A stretch of 64,000 nt of DNA. It comes from Chimonanthus salicifolius. Lineage: Eukaryota > Streptophyta > Magnoliopsida > Laurales > Calycanthaceae. Position numbers and translations under genes: made by a program. The DNA lies in contig CM023540.1 in the NCBI GenBank assembly GCA_013350335.1, positions 33,687,925 through 33,751,924 on the forward strand. Direction: 5' to 3'. Positions 12,301-22,980 of this stretch are shown piece by piece; within the stretch, counting starts at the first letter, position 1, and each line of letters starts with the position of its first letter. The notes beneath the pieces are model-generated. The model did no database searches. It saw only the letters and a list, made by a program, of their open reading frames with translations, and was not told the DNA's origin.

Positions 12301-12730
12301 GGAGTGCGGCTGGAGAGACGAAGCCCTTCACCAGAGCAGAGGTGAAGATCTGTGTGTGTGTGGAACACACCATCATCGGAGACGCTCGCGTTTGAGAAGC
12401 ATGTCGGGATTGCTCGTAGGACGCAGGAAGCGTAGAGGGAGGAACACAGAAGTTGGGTTCACTATTCTGGGTATGAGAGAGATTCACATCAACTGAGAGG
12501 TGACGTCGATGTGTCTTATACAGGGGTGTACAAGGGGCTCGGGACTTCGAGTTTGAGCTCATGACTCAAGGGAGTCATTATTATTGTACATTTATTTCTT
12601 TCTCATTTATAGTGAATATTCTGTTGCTCCGTGGACGTAGGCCAGGTGGGCCGAACCACGTTAAAATATTGTGTAGTGCTGTGTGTTTATTTCCGTTCGA
12701 TTTTTCTTGTTTCCGCGCGTAACGCTAACA
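9335..12730 (+). mobile_element. Young non-autonomous LTR retrotransposon nested in the older one
   Basis: Two 947-bp LTRs (9335-10281 and 11784-12730) start TGTTGGATATGTGG and end CGCTAACA. They are nearly identical; I noticed a single difference, ACACAACTT against ACACGACTT. The target duplication is TAATA (9330-9334 and 12731-12735). The primer-binding site AGTGGTATCAGTAGC lies right after the 5' LTR, and CCAAGGTGGAGAT right before the 3' LTR is a copia-style polypurine tract. The 1.5-kb interior (10282-11783) has no recognisable capsid, protease, integrase or reverse transcriptase. It would need proteins from a related element. The identical LTRs point to a recent insertion. Confidence 0.88.
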
Positions 12731-13680
12731 TAATACGTCCTCAGATTCGTGCCCAATCGCCCAGATCTAGCTCTGTTTCAACGCCTGAGGCACATGCAGT
12801 ACCTTCTCTTGGTCTTGTTGACCGCTGATAGCGGTTTATAAGCCCACCTGTGCACATCGTTCTTACCCAGCACTGCTGCCTCTGTCCTCTGCCTTTGTTT
12901 CTGCAGTTTGCCTAGCGGGCCTGTTCCAGCAACACTTGACTGCTGTCCCGTTGCACCCTGTCCGCTCTGGTTTTGCACACGATCTTACTACTGTACTCAG
13001 ATTGCCAATCGCAGATGTGCTCTTTTATTTTTGGACTGTTTTTGGCAACAACAACTCAGGATTTCCTGAACTCGATACAAGCATAGTTTGAAGGAGGTTT
13101 TGGATGCCCCAAATGTCATGGCTTTGATAAAGGATACAAAAGCGGCACAAGAGGTCCGAGTTCTTAAGGATTTCTTCACCATGTTGTCAAATGATCAATT
13201 CCATAGCTATTTGCTTTTGGAGGCAGAGAGGCGATAATTGAGACCTATCACTGAGAACAAATCACGTCTAGTTCTTGCTCATGCAACATCTGGATCAGTT
13301 TTCTGAGATCTGGTCTCTCTGACTTGCATATCTAATTACAAATCTGCCCACTTATTTTGCCCCTTCAGAATACCCGCTCAAGTGCTTGCTTTCTGTTGTT
13401 GTAGATATAGTTTTGCACCATTGTTGTTTCTGATGTTTTTTCTTGCCACAGTCTACAAGTTATGTGCCAAGAAGAAATGGACGCAAATTGCCTTTCTCTT
13501 CCTTAATTGAAGTAAGAGACACAAATTGCCTTTCTCCTCTTTAATCGAAGTAAGGGACACAAATTGTTATTCTCTTATTTTTGTCATTTATCGAAAATGA
13601 GACAGTATATTTCGGACACATATCCATTTATTATGGAATTAATCCACTCCTTTTATTTAGAGGACTCTGATTTGTCCCCA

Positions 13681-13880
13681 TTATTTGTTGTCCTTTTATG
13701 GCTATAGTGTTATTTGTTGTCCTTTTATGACTACAGCCTTATTTGCTTGTCTTTATGAATTCAGCCATTGTTTGTTGGTCTTTTATAGCTACAGTCATAT
13801 TTGCTCGTCTTTACGACTTCCGCCTTTGTTTGCTGGCCTTTATGGATACAGTTGTTTGCTGGCCTTTATGTGATGGCTTC
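13681..13880 (+). repeat. About six copies of a 29-32 bp tandem repeat
   Basis: The units read TTATTTGTTGTCCTTTTATG plus GCTATAGTG with drift. The first starts are at 13681, 13710 and 13739. The array lies in the internal region of the older LTR element and explains the ORFs around it. Confidence 0.75.
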
Positions 13881-14331
13881 AGTCCTATTTTGGTATTTAT
13901 TGTGCCCTTGTTTTTAAGGTGTTTACCACCTGTCATTTTGCAGCCAATCAACATTCTCTCTTCAACACATATTTACAATCATTCAGTACGCTGCCTCTTC
14001 AAAAATTTTGCAGCCAAACAATGTGTTGCTTCTTCAACAAATATTCGTGGCCAGTTGATGAGCCACTTTTGCAGTTCATCTACCATTTTCTCACGTTCTA
14101 AATCAGCTTGTGGGGGTGTGTTGGAATATAATTAGAATTTTAGAATAATTATGTTATTAGGATTCCTAGTTTAGATTTACATCTAATTAAGAGGTGCATT
14201 TGATTTATAATTAATTAAGAGTTTGAATTTGTTAATGATAATCCTAGGGTCGGCTAGAGACCATAGAGATTAATCTAATAACATAGAGATTTAATATAAT
14301 ATATAGTTTTATTTTTCTATAGATCATGTTA

Positions 14332-14619
14332 AAACAACTCAGAGGCTAAACGATGAAAGGAGAAAGACAACAGACACGTCAATGAAAGAAACATTCGGAG
14401 AATCCTAAACCATTTAACACACATTTGTAAATGGAACTTTATCCATACAATTTTTTGTTATCGCAGACCATCTCCTAAACGAATATTTTTTCTGATATTT
14501 CTCCCTTATATAACGATTAAAATATGACAATCTAAGTACCCAAACTCAAAATAGGTGAAGTGAAAACAACTCAAATAACAGTAATGGAAGAAATTAAAAT
14601 AAAATAAAATAAAAAGATA
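14332..14619 (-). other. Intron 1 remnant of copy B joined to the 3' end of gene D
   Basis: On the minus strand, TACTGTTATTTGAG, TTTTGAGTTTGGGTACTTAG, ATCAGAAAAAATATTC match intron 1 of copy C (51900-52060) in order. The match runs up to the stop codon of gene D with no promoter or ATG exon between, so the 5' end of B is missing. Confidence 0.55.
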
Positions 14620-15951
14620 TTAAAGAGCTATGTCTGCAACTCCTACCTCTTTGCCTGTCGCAACCATTGATGATTTCTTGCACTTCTCATCCATTTGGGT
14701 GGCTGATGTTTTAACATAAACACCAATGGCACGAAGATATCTATCATCAGAATATCCATGAAATCCTCCAAACATGTCACAACCCATTCGAAAGCTGAAT
14801 CGGGTGTCAGGATCTCCATCATAAAAGACATGCTGTTTAGCAAATGGTCCAAAAGTCTTGCATTCTCCACTTTCTGCATTCTTTGTGGTAATAGTGAGAG
14901 ACTTTATTCCGCCAGATCTATCACAACGCCCGCTCACACAAACAATTCTTTCATTTGCACTCAACTGAATCTGCAAAACCAACGCAAACATGAAATAAGA
15001 TGGTGCTTTTAACAACTAAAAGAGACTTTGCCAATGCTGAAACCCATTGACCTGAAATTTTGAGGTACGTTGTTATGCATTTACAAAGAAGAATTAATAA
15101 AATCCTAATGTTTAATTAGAAGATGGCGAGATTGAATGCTGTTGAAGTCGAAGAAGTTTGTGACGAATAGAAGGAGTTTTTACTAGGAAGATTCAAACTC
15201 AAGAGATGAAAATTCACTCAAACAGGGTACCCCTAAATTATAATCTCTTATTTTCTACATATTTGATTCTACCTTAATGATTGTCAACGGAAAGAATTAA
15301 GTTTGAATTTTTGAAGATTGAAAATTCTAAAGGACTAGAGGTGAAAAAAACACACTTAAATCATTAATGTTATTTAAACAAAAATACATCAATGTATGGT
15401 AGATCCCTCATCAAAAAAAGGAAAAATGACGATTCGATTTCCATTATTCTTACAGAAGTAGAAGGCTTTTGGTTTAAAAAGGAAAAGCAATTTCCACTAC
15501 CAAAAAGAAACTGCAAACACTTTCTTCCACTCCAAATACATTTCTTGAGTCTTACAACCACGTCCACACCAAATGTAAAATTTAATTATATGGGCAATGT
15601 AAGAAACTAAAAGTACCCTTTTTTTTTTTGTACAAATTCATTTATTTTATGACCATAGATGCGGGTATAAAAAACAAAGATCATATAAGAAGAGCTTGAT
15701 TATGATTATGCACTTCTAATTACCACATCAAAATTATCACCATATCCACCACCGCGCCTGGCCGACAATTTAGCACATCTATCGGAGGGATCCTGTTTAT
15801 ATGCAACTTGAATGGAGTTGATGTACTTTTCATGAAAGATATAAAGAGTTGTTATCAAGCCAAGACCACGTTCATCCCAACAATCTCCTTGTTCTGTGTC
15901 CCCTTTCGCCTCTACCTTCATCACTATTTCTTCTTCCATGCTTTCAATACT
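14620..15951 (-). CDS. Jacalin-related lectin, copy D
   Basis: Exon 2 is 15951-15724 (76 codons, after GATCATCAG, donor GTAATT), and exon 3 is 14970-14620 (116 codons and stop, after GTTTTGCAG). The joined reading is one full jacalin domain: KVEAKGD, CWDERGLGLITTLYIF, YINSIQVAYKQDPSDR, RRGGGYGDNFDV, then VCVSGRC, SLTITTKN, TFGPFAK, GGFHGYSDDRYLRAIGVYV. The stop lies 20 codons later than in B and C, giving the tail KKSSMVATGKEVGVADIAL. The GxxxD binding Asp is Arg here too. It has an insertion of about six residues (HVFYDGD) in the GPFG loop. No signal peptide. No ATG-only exon with a GT donor is found upstream to 17160; Met5 or Met11 of exon 2 would be the first ATG. Both coding exons are open, so it could be active, but its start is unresolved. 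Confidence 0.75.
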
Positions 15952-15954
15952 CTG

Positions 15955-17516
15955 ATGATCCAAAACAAAATAAAATGTTACAGAAACACACATGCATAAT
16001 CTTTGCCATGTTTTTATGATTATATGTCGATACAAATTTCCCTAGCCCTTCATCGGTAAGAAGTTCATCAGTTTACCAAATTTATCACCACAATTTAATA
16101 TACTCCAAAATCGTTTTTCACTTCTCAAATAGCCAAGGAATGGGCTATATACAGTATAGAGGAATTTCCAAGAGAAGAAAATAAATTATTATTATTATTT
16201 TTTGAACAAAGGGTAAGTTTCATTCAAAAGAGGGGAAAGAAATCCCAAAAAAAATTATTAAAAAATTGAAATTCATTTGGTACACACATATGCAGTGTCC
16301 AAAAATTAACTTCAAAGGCCCTTTGAGTTACAAGTTTCTTTTATAAATTTGTGACTTCAATAGAAATGCCAACTACGAGTACAAGGCAACAAAGCTAAAA
16401 TAAGATAATAAAAAACCACAATCTATTGCAACATGCAGTTAGTGTGCTTAATTTTTTTTATGTGTTTAATTTATTTTAACGGATATTAAGGGTATTATAA
16501 ATTATAAAATAATTAGCCTGACATTTATTGATCAAAATTCCAACTCGTAAAAATTTTATTGAGCATTTTCAGAAAATCCATTACCCAGTGTTGAATCATC
16601 ATCTTCTAACTCTCAGAAAAGATTAGAAAAGATTGGAAAAAATTGCTTACAAATATCAATCAGAGGCTAAACAATGAAAGTAGAAGGAAAAACAGACAAT
16701 TGAAAGGCTGAAACATTCGGAGAATTGCAAGTGGCCTCAAAAATGTGAAATGGACCAATTAATTACAAGTTCTAATGGAAATTACTCACAAAAATAAAAT
16801 CAAAGGCATGTAATTTATAAAAGAGAAAGAAGAGAGAGAGAGAGAGAGATCAGAGCAGATAAACAGAAAGCACTCTGCAGTAAGAGACTTTCCTTCCCAA
16901 ATCGCTGGTCCTCGTTTCATTCTCAGTACGAGTAAAAGGAAGAGAAGCCTCTTTTTACACGTGGGTGGGGACTGCTTTTTTTCACTTTCAAAAAAGAGAT
17001 GAGAATCTCCCTTCTTTCTGTCGAGGGTGGTGTGGCGTATTATATTGTAATTGTACGCCAGGCTTACTCTTATCAGAATCGGACCGAACTTCAGAAGAAT
17101 TTGAGGTTCACACGTGACCGAGGGATCTGCTGTTAGGTACAGCTGAAAAACGAGTATTGGGTCTAAATCTCATAAAATCTTTCAGACCTGTGGTTTGTTG
17201 GGGTTTTGACACAAAAATTACGAACTATTAACCTTAATTTAGAAATTTGAAATTTTATTTATTTATTTTATTTTTAATTTTTTTCCTTAAAAAATATGTA
17301 TATTTGAAATAAAAATGTTTATTACTATTTTTGTCCCATATATTTCACTGTTTTCGTATATTTTTAATATTTGTATTAATATTATTGATAAAATATGTTT
17401 TACTTAATATTATATATAATATTTATATTATTTTAATACTTGACCGGCTTTGACCGCGGTTGAACCCTAATCTTCTCGAAGACGGTTCGTTAGACGGTCC
17501 GGTTCTGATAACATTG
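15955..17516. other. Upstream region of gene D, no further gene seen
   Basis: It begins with intron 1 sequence like that of copies B and C. 16570-16740 (CCCAGTGTTGAATCATC, CAGAGGCTAAACAATG) is a duplicate of the sequence flanking the LTR element at 8534-14331. A (GA)n run lies at 16832-16848, and TTTATAAATTAC on the minus strand near 16818 could be a TATA box. A CACGTG G-box is at 16959. 17170-17516 is AT-rich with nothing recognised. Confidence 0.4.
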
Positions 17517-17524
17517 CTACTAAG

Positions 17525-19107
17525 CAGGGGTCCAAATAACGGCTATGCCGATATTTCGGCCGATATACAAATATGGGCCTAAATATCGGCCGATAAGTTT
17601 CTCTTTCCTCCGATATTTCCATTTATTTGTATTTTGGTCCGAAAATTTTATGGTAATTTCAGAAAATTTAAGGCTTATTGAAAATGTAATTTTTTCATTA
17701 AATATCGGTCATATACATATTCAAATTATTTATATAAGTTTCAAATACGGTTAATATTAAAATTAACAATAAAATGAAGAGAAATGATAAAAAAAAATTA
17801 AAATTATGAAAAATTATGTAAGAAATTTTTGATAAATTTAGTGATTAAGCATTTTACATACTTTTATACTAATTTAAGATAAAACAATTAATAATAAATA
17901 TTTAAGATCTCCTTTAAAAGATAACATCATCAAAATTAAATTTATATGTTTAATATTATATTTTCTATCACTTGTTAACCTAACATCTAACATCTATGCA
18001 TGTTACATCCATCTCAAATTCCAATTGTAAATGTCATTGACAAATTCATCTTAAATTGTACTTCTTAAATTTAATTTGACCCTCGCATTCATGATCGACA
18101 TCTAATTAAATAAATATTTTACCATCAATAACATAAGTCTCTTAAGAAATAAAAGTACAAAATAAAAGTCAAAATATAAAATTCTAGAAAGTAAGATCCC
18201 AATTTTAATAAAATTCTATTAAAAATTATGAAAAAGTATGTAAGAAATTTATGATAAATTTAGTGATTAGTATTATGATTTTTTAAAATGTTTGTTGTAT
18301 TTTAATCTATCTAATTTTTTAAATTCTTAATCTTAGAAGCAAAATTTTTTATAGATTTAAGAATAATATATTAAATCTAATAATAATGGTTTGTGCTAAT
18401 ACTTCAAAGTTGAAAACTTTAAATCACTTGAGTTTCACGAAATACATCTAAACCGTGAAAAATTGTAAAAAACTGTTCAAAACGTGAAAATCGTTAAAAA
18501 CCTCTAAAAACGTGAAAAACCTCTAAAAGCAGCTTAAAACCGCTAAAAATCCCTAAAAAACCTCTTAAAAACCGATAATATAGACATATCGGCCGATATT
18601 GTTTACCGATAAACGGTAGATATTTCGGCCGTTATTTGGACATAATATCGCCGATATCGTGTGGGGCCCCACAACCGATATTAGTTTTTTGTTAAAAAAA
18701 AGCACTCTTTCCAGACCGATAAATACAATATCGGCCGATATTTGAACCAATAAAAGGTCCGATATATCGGCCGTATTGGGCGATATCGGTTTTTGTTTTT
18801 TGTCTTTAAAAAAAGAAATAAATTTTAAAAAACCGAATTTTATACATATCGGCCGATATAGTGACCGATATTTTGGACCGATTATCAGTCATATCGGCCG
18901 ATAACCTTTTTGTACGGCCAATACATATCGTATCAGCCGATATTGTTCGGTCTTCAAAAACCGATACATATCGGCCGATACGATATGTATCGGCCGATAT
19001 TATAAACCCTGCTATATCGTATTGGCCGATATTATAAACCCTGCTATATCGTATCGTCCGATATTATAAACCCTGCTATATCGTATCGGCCGATATTATA
19101 AACCCTG
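17525..19107. mobile_element. hAT-like non-autonomous element, TATCGGCC family, copy 3 (longest)
   Basis: The ends are CAGGGGTCCAAATAACGG and, at the right, the complement of CAGGGTTTATAATATCGG. They are flanked by a perfect 8-bp duplication CTACTAAG (17517-17524 and 19108-19115). Left-end palindromes lie at 17545-17710 and a much larger set at 18550-19107. The middle (about 17760-18440) is AT-rich without a transposase ORF, and 18455-18570 has ACCTCTAAAA/CGTGAAAA units like copy 2. The shared layout with copies 1 and 2 defines the family. Confidence 0.85.
18975..19107. repeat. 32-bp tandem repeat at the right end of the hAT-like element
   Basis: The unit TATCGTATCGGCCGATATTA plus TAAACCCTGCTA occurs with CCCTG at 19007, 19039, 19071 and 19103, an exact 32-bp period. 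Each unit ends with the element's own terminus AAACCCTG, so the right end has been amplified and the last unit is the true terminus. Confidence 0.85.
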
Positions 19108-19115
19108 CTACTAAG

Positions 19116-21230
19116 TATAATATTCATTAAATTGGCAATTTGAATTGGATGGAATGGATAGAAGATACCATGAAAGATATAATTTAAGAAAAAATAATTG
19201 TAATCCTACGAGATGGACCCTTAAAAGAAATAGTTTTATAATAACTAAATTTTAAAGAATTAAAGATTTTATAATAATTAAATTTTCATAATTTAAGATC
19301 ATAAGGCCAACAAAATTAGATAGAGCTCAACTAATGTCATTATCATTCTCTGTAGGATCTATCAAATTATATATCAACCACCTTAATATATAAAGTGCAA
19401 TCTCTATAAATAGAAAGATTTGAGAAATCTCTCTAAAATTTATGATCAGCTAATATTTCAAATTTTAAAGATTAGGAAATAATTTAAAATTAATCAAATT
19501 TTAGACAGCTTAAAGAGCTGACATGATTGATTTAATTAAGTTGATTGTTAGTATACCAACTATCTATGAAAACACCTCTTTAACAAATCTATTTTCACTC
19601 TATTTAGTGGGTTTTATGCTTAAAGGTGAAGGATAATACATCTCACACTAGGTTGGAGAGGATTATCTTCTTCTTTTTAATTTTATAAATTAAAAACCAA
19701 TCCAAAGTGATTTAGTATCTCGGCTCTCAAATATTCTAATTCTCAAAATTACTTATTAAAATTTTATAAAAACAAGATTTTGTTCTAATAAAAATAGCCA
19801 TTTTTTAATAGTTTGGGTGAATTGTATAGTCCTAATTAGGACTTGCCACAAAGGACCGTGCATTAGGGTTAGATGAATAAATTAACTAAGCTATTTTATT
19901 ATTGGTTTTCAAGATTATTGAAGCCCACCATTCAACTCCAATCGGTGGATAATATGAATACGACTACAATCAACTCCAATAAAATCATAATCGGTGGATA
20001 ATGAAACTAAGATGATCAATCATGAATCAAACGACATGTTTTTTCCTAGATTAAAGTAAAAAATAAAAATAGAGATGTTAATGAGAATAAAACACTACAG
20101 AATCATATTATTACCAAGTTTTTCAACAGAACGAGAAATTGGGCATTGCTCCTTCAACAAGTTGTATTATACTATGAAGAAAGTAAAATTCATTTGTAGA
20201 GGAAATTTCAATAGCAGTGAGATCTAAAGAAAAGTTACAATTATTTGAAAAACTACAACTTTCTTTTACTTTATCTCTGCTGAGTAAATTTTTAATTTGA
20301 AAATAAAAAAAATTAAATAACGAGGAAAGAAGAGTGAACTATGAATAGGAAGTATACCAGAGAATTTTGGGTTGTACAGATGTTAACCTAAGCAATGGGA
20401 TGCATGATACTACTGTGCGTATTCAAGTGCAGGGCCACTAAATTTAGTGATGAGAACTTCGTCGGAATGATTTTTTCCTCAATATACTTTCTAAAGAAAT
20501 TTATTTTGGTTGGATTAGTGAAGTTGGGGAACGAAGTATCGACCTATACAATTTGTATAGGTTGTACACTATACCGACAAAATGAATAAATATAGACAAT
20601 TTAAAACAAAAAAGAAAAAAAATCTAAATATCAGAGCAGGCCGATGTAGTATCTCAGTTGATATCAAGTGCATATTAGTCAATATATCATTAATTTTTAA
20701 AAGATAAAAAGAAATTGAATATCGGTGTAGGCCCAACAATATCTTGGCCAATATTGGGTGCATATCGGGCAATATTTAGGTTTTCATATTTAAAAAAAAA
20801 AAAAGTTGATCTTTTAGGTTTAGAAAAAATAAAATAAATAAATAAAGAACCAATAGTTTCAATAAAAAAAAAGAGGAGAAATGATACCAGCCAATACAGC
20901 CGAAAACATCCAATCCGGATATTTTTTTTATCTGATTGAAGGACTGGATTACATTATTTGCGATCTTCTCAACAATTATACTATGTCAAGTAAATTTCTT
21001 TTAAATGGGGAACTCTCCTCCCACTCACCACAGAAATAACACATGTAACATAAACCATAATATAACAAGAATAAACCCATAAGATTGCAAGTCCAAGAAA
21101 TCACATAAAATTAAATTAAAAGATTGATCAAACTCTAATATAACCTCAAAATAATTTTAACTTTTACTAAAATTATAAATCAAGTGATATTCCAAACTTT
21201 GTAATAAACGCTGATAGTTGATACCCATCC
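19116..21230. other. Intergenic, no gene recognised
   Basis: AT-rich. 20620-20790 contains diverged TATCGG/GGCCAATAT motifs (CAGAGCAGGCCGATG, AATATCTTGGCCAATATTG) and may be an old relative of the TATCGGCC family. Nothing else is recognised. Confidence 0.4.
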
Positions 21231-21237
21231 AATAATT

Positions 21238-21988
21238 CTAACTCATCCCAGATTCATCGTCGTCAAATCCAAAAACATCACCAACGTAAACACTGCACAG
21301 TAAGCCCCCGATATTTATCAGCTGATGGAACAACATAAACGCCGAGTACACGGAGGCAAGTCTCATCGGAAAATCCATGAAAACCGCCAAACTTGGAAAT
21401 TGCAATCTGAAAGGAGAAGGGGATACCTTCCTCTTTGCCATAAGGTCCATATTCCATCAGCCCTCTGTTATATAAATGGGTAGTTTCGAATCTGTCACCA
21501 TCTCCGCCGTGCTCGTCTAATAAGACTCTGGTAGTTGAAGAATAAGATAACGACGACCGGTCGGCGTATGTAGTTTGGATAGAGTTTATTATTGAAGAGT
21601 ATGCTTACCCGCTTGACATCCTCTTGGCCCTATCTTCAAATACATTTGCTTATCCATTGACGACTGATGCAAATAGAGAACGATAAAATTGTAAAAAAAT
21701 CTCCCTACTCCTTTTCATTTTTAAATATCCAACAAACAATAAAACAGGATCCTCAGTCTAAACCATTAGAACATATTTGTAAATCAAACTGCAGCCAAAT
21801 AATTATCTATTATCACAGACGGTTGCTCAAAAGAGTATGCTGAATGCCCAAAACATGTACAACAATTAAAAAAAAATGATCTAAATACAGAGACTCAAAA
21901 AGAGGTGTGATGAGAAGTTGAGAACAACACAAACAACAGTGATTGAAAGAAATTCAAATAATATTTACTTGAAAAGAAAGCATACCAT
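21238..21988 (-). pseudogene. Decayed jacalin-related lectin (copy I)
   Basis: The ATG-only exon is intact (ATG 21988-21986, followed by donor GTATGC). Exon 2 begins at 21663 after TTTGCATCAG and reads SSMDKQMYLKIGPRGCQAGK, then loses the WDEFDRAIVTTLYICH segment and shifts frame. It resumes as SIQTTYADRSS and LLDEHGGDGDRFET. The sequence then runs directly into the later part of exon 3 (YGPYGKEEGIPFSFQ, FGGFHGFSDETCLRVLGVYV) without intron 2 or the start of exon 3. A further shift near 21300 alters the C-terminus. It is closest to gene F. Two internal deletions and frameshifts make it a pseudogene, although promoter and exon 1 are preserved. Confidence 0.75.
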
Positions 21989-22135
21989 TTTAAGTTTAAT
22001 CTATCAGATAAGCAAGCTCTTACGCACATTTCGCAGTGGCCCCTACTACTATATATAGTCCAGACACTCGGAAGCTTTAGACGTTCAAGTTTGAGGGTCA
22101 TCTTCAATGGTGCATGCATGTTCCATTATTGAAGA
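21986..22135 (-). promoter_or_regulatory. Jacalin-type promoter of copy I
   Basis: On the minus strand: CATGCATGCACCATTGAAG, then GTGTCTGGAC, TATATATA (about 22050-22057), AGTAGTAGGGGCCACTG, and AATTAAACTTAAA-type leader ending in ATG|GTATGC. Same order of blocks as the plus-strand copies. Confidence 0.7.
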
Positions 22136-22820
22136 AGGCTCTTCGATAAACATAATTACTTAATCACAGCTGTCTATCTAATAAAGTAATAATCTTTGGA
22201 AACATGAAGAAATTTAAGTTCAATCTTTCGAGAAATGAAAAGCCATTCATCAAAAATGCATCCTTTAATCTTCCTAGGAAAGAAAGTTCAGGAATGAGAG
22301 GCTTTCAGCACACTTTCTTTTTCAAAAATTTCAAAACAAATTTTAATTTTACAATAATGAGATTTTCTCAGATTTTTATTAAATTTTATTTAAAATTTTT
22401 TAGAAAAAAAATTCATGTACTAGAAAATTGTTTTTTCAAGAATATAATCAATTCTCATCTACTCATTAGTTTTTGTATATAATCAATTTTAAACACCATA
22501 TATTAAAAAAATTCAAAAAAAAATGATGGAAATTTTTTCTGAATTGTTTACTAAAGAAGTTTAACATAAAAATTTAAATTCTTAATAAAATTTACAGCAA
22601 CATATTTTTTTTTATACGAACAGAGGAAGATAATGGAATTGACAATAGGGACAGCGGGTGGCATAAGTAGAGGGATGAATTCTATTTGGTAAGTCACATC
22701 TATCTGAAGCTGATTCTTTCATTCCTTGTCAAGGGGGGTTATTGTTGAAATAGTAAAATAAATACAAGATCAATTATCATTTTGTGTGAATTCTTTCAAT
22801 GAGAATAAAAAAAGAAATTT

Positions 22821-22980
22821 CATTTTTTTTTTTTTTTGAATTTACATGTCAGAAACTATAGGATACCCAGCATAAAACCCCCATGGATGAGACCACTACC
22901 TCTAGAACATACCAAAATTAGGTCACAGGGGCTCGAACCCACAACCTAACGTTTCCTAAGACCTTGCATGCATTTGTTTG
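22821..22980 (-). mobile_element. tRNA-derived SINE
   Basis: On the minus strand it contains a pol III B-box-like GGGTTCGAGCCCC and ends in a poly(A) tail (poly-T at about 22823-22837 on the plus strand). The flanks AAAAAAAGAAATTTC (22806-22820) and AAAAAAAAGAAATTCC (22982-22997) look like a target duplication of about 13 bp. Layout, length and tail fit a plant SINE. The A box is not clear. Confidence 0.65.

Larger units (their letters stand above)
8534..14331 (+). mobile_element. Older LTR retrotransposon (non-autonomous), host of a nested element
   Basis: The 5' LTR (8534-8743, TGTTGGATTATAATTAGG start) and the 3' LTR (14119-14331, TGTTGGAATATAATTAG start) align along about 210 bp with many differences. 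A primer-binding site TGGTATCAACC follows the 5' LTR (8744) and a purine tract TTGTGGGGG precedes the 3' LTR. The ends read CTACG and CTATA, each one change from CTACA, and the flanks read AATCG and GATCA, each one change from the AATCA seen at the related site near 16590. With the nested 9335-12730 element removed, the internal part is about 2 kb and shows no gag-pol domains. It sits in intron 1 of lectin copy B. Confidence 0.75.

Noticed and set aside
18975..19107. Regularly spaced palindromic repeats looking like a CRISPR array
   Set aside because: The units are contiguous 32-bp tandem copies with no unique spacers, at the end of a plant transposable element.
21238..21450. 70-codon ORF MDLMAKRKVSPS as a separate small gene
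   Set aside because: It is an out-of-frame reading of the decayed lectin exon 3 of copy I.
22925..22950. tRNA-like B box on the minus strand
   Set aside because: No cloverleaf can be folded around it; the poly(A) tail and flanking duplication fit a SINE instead.
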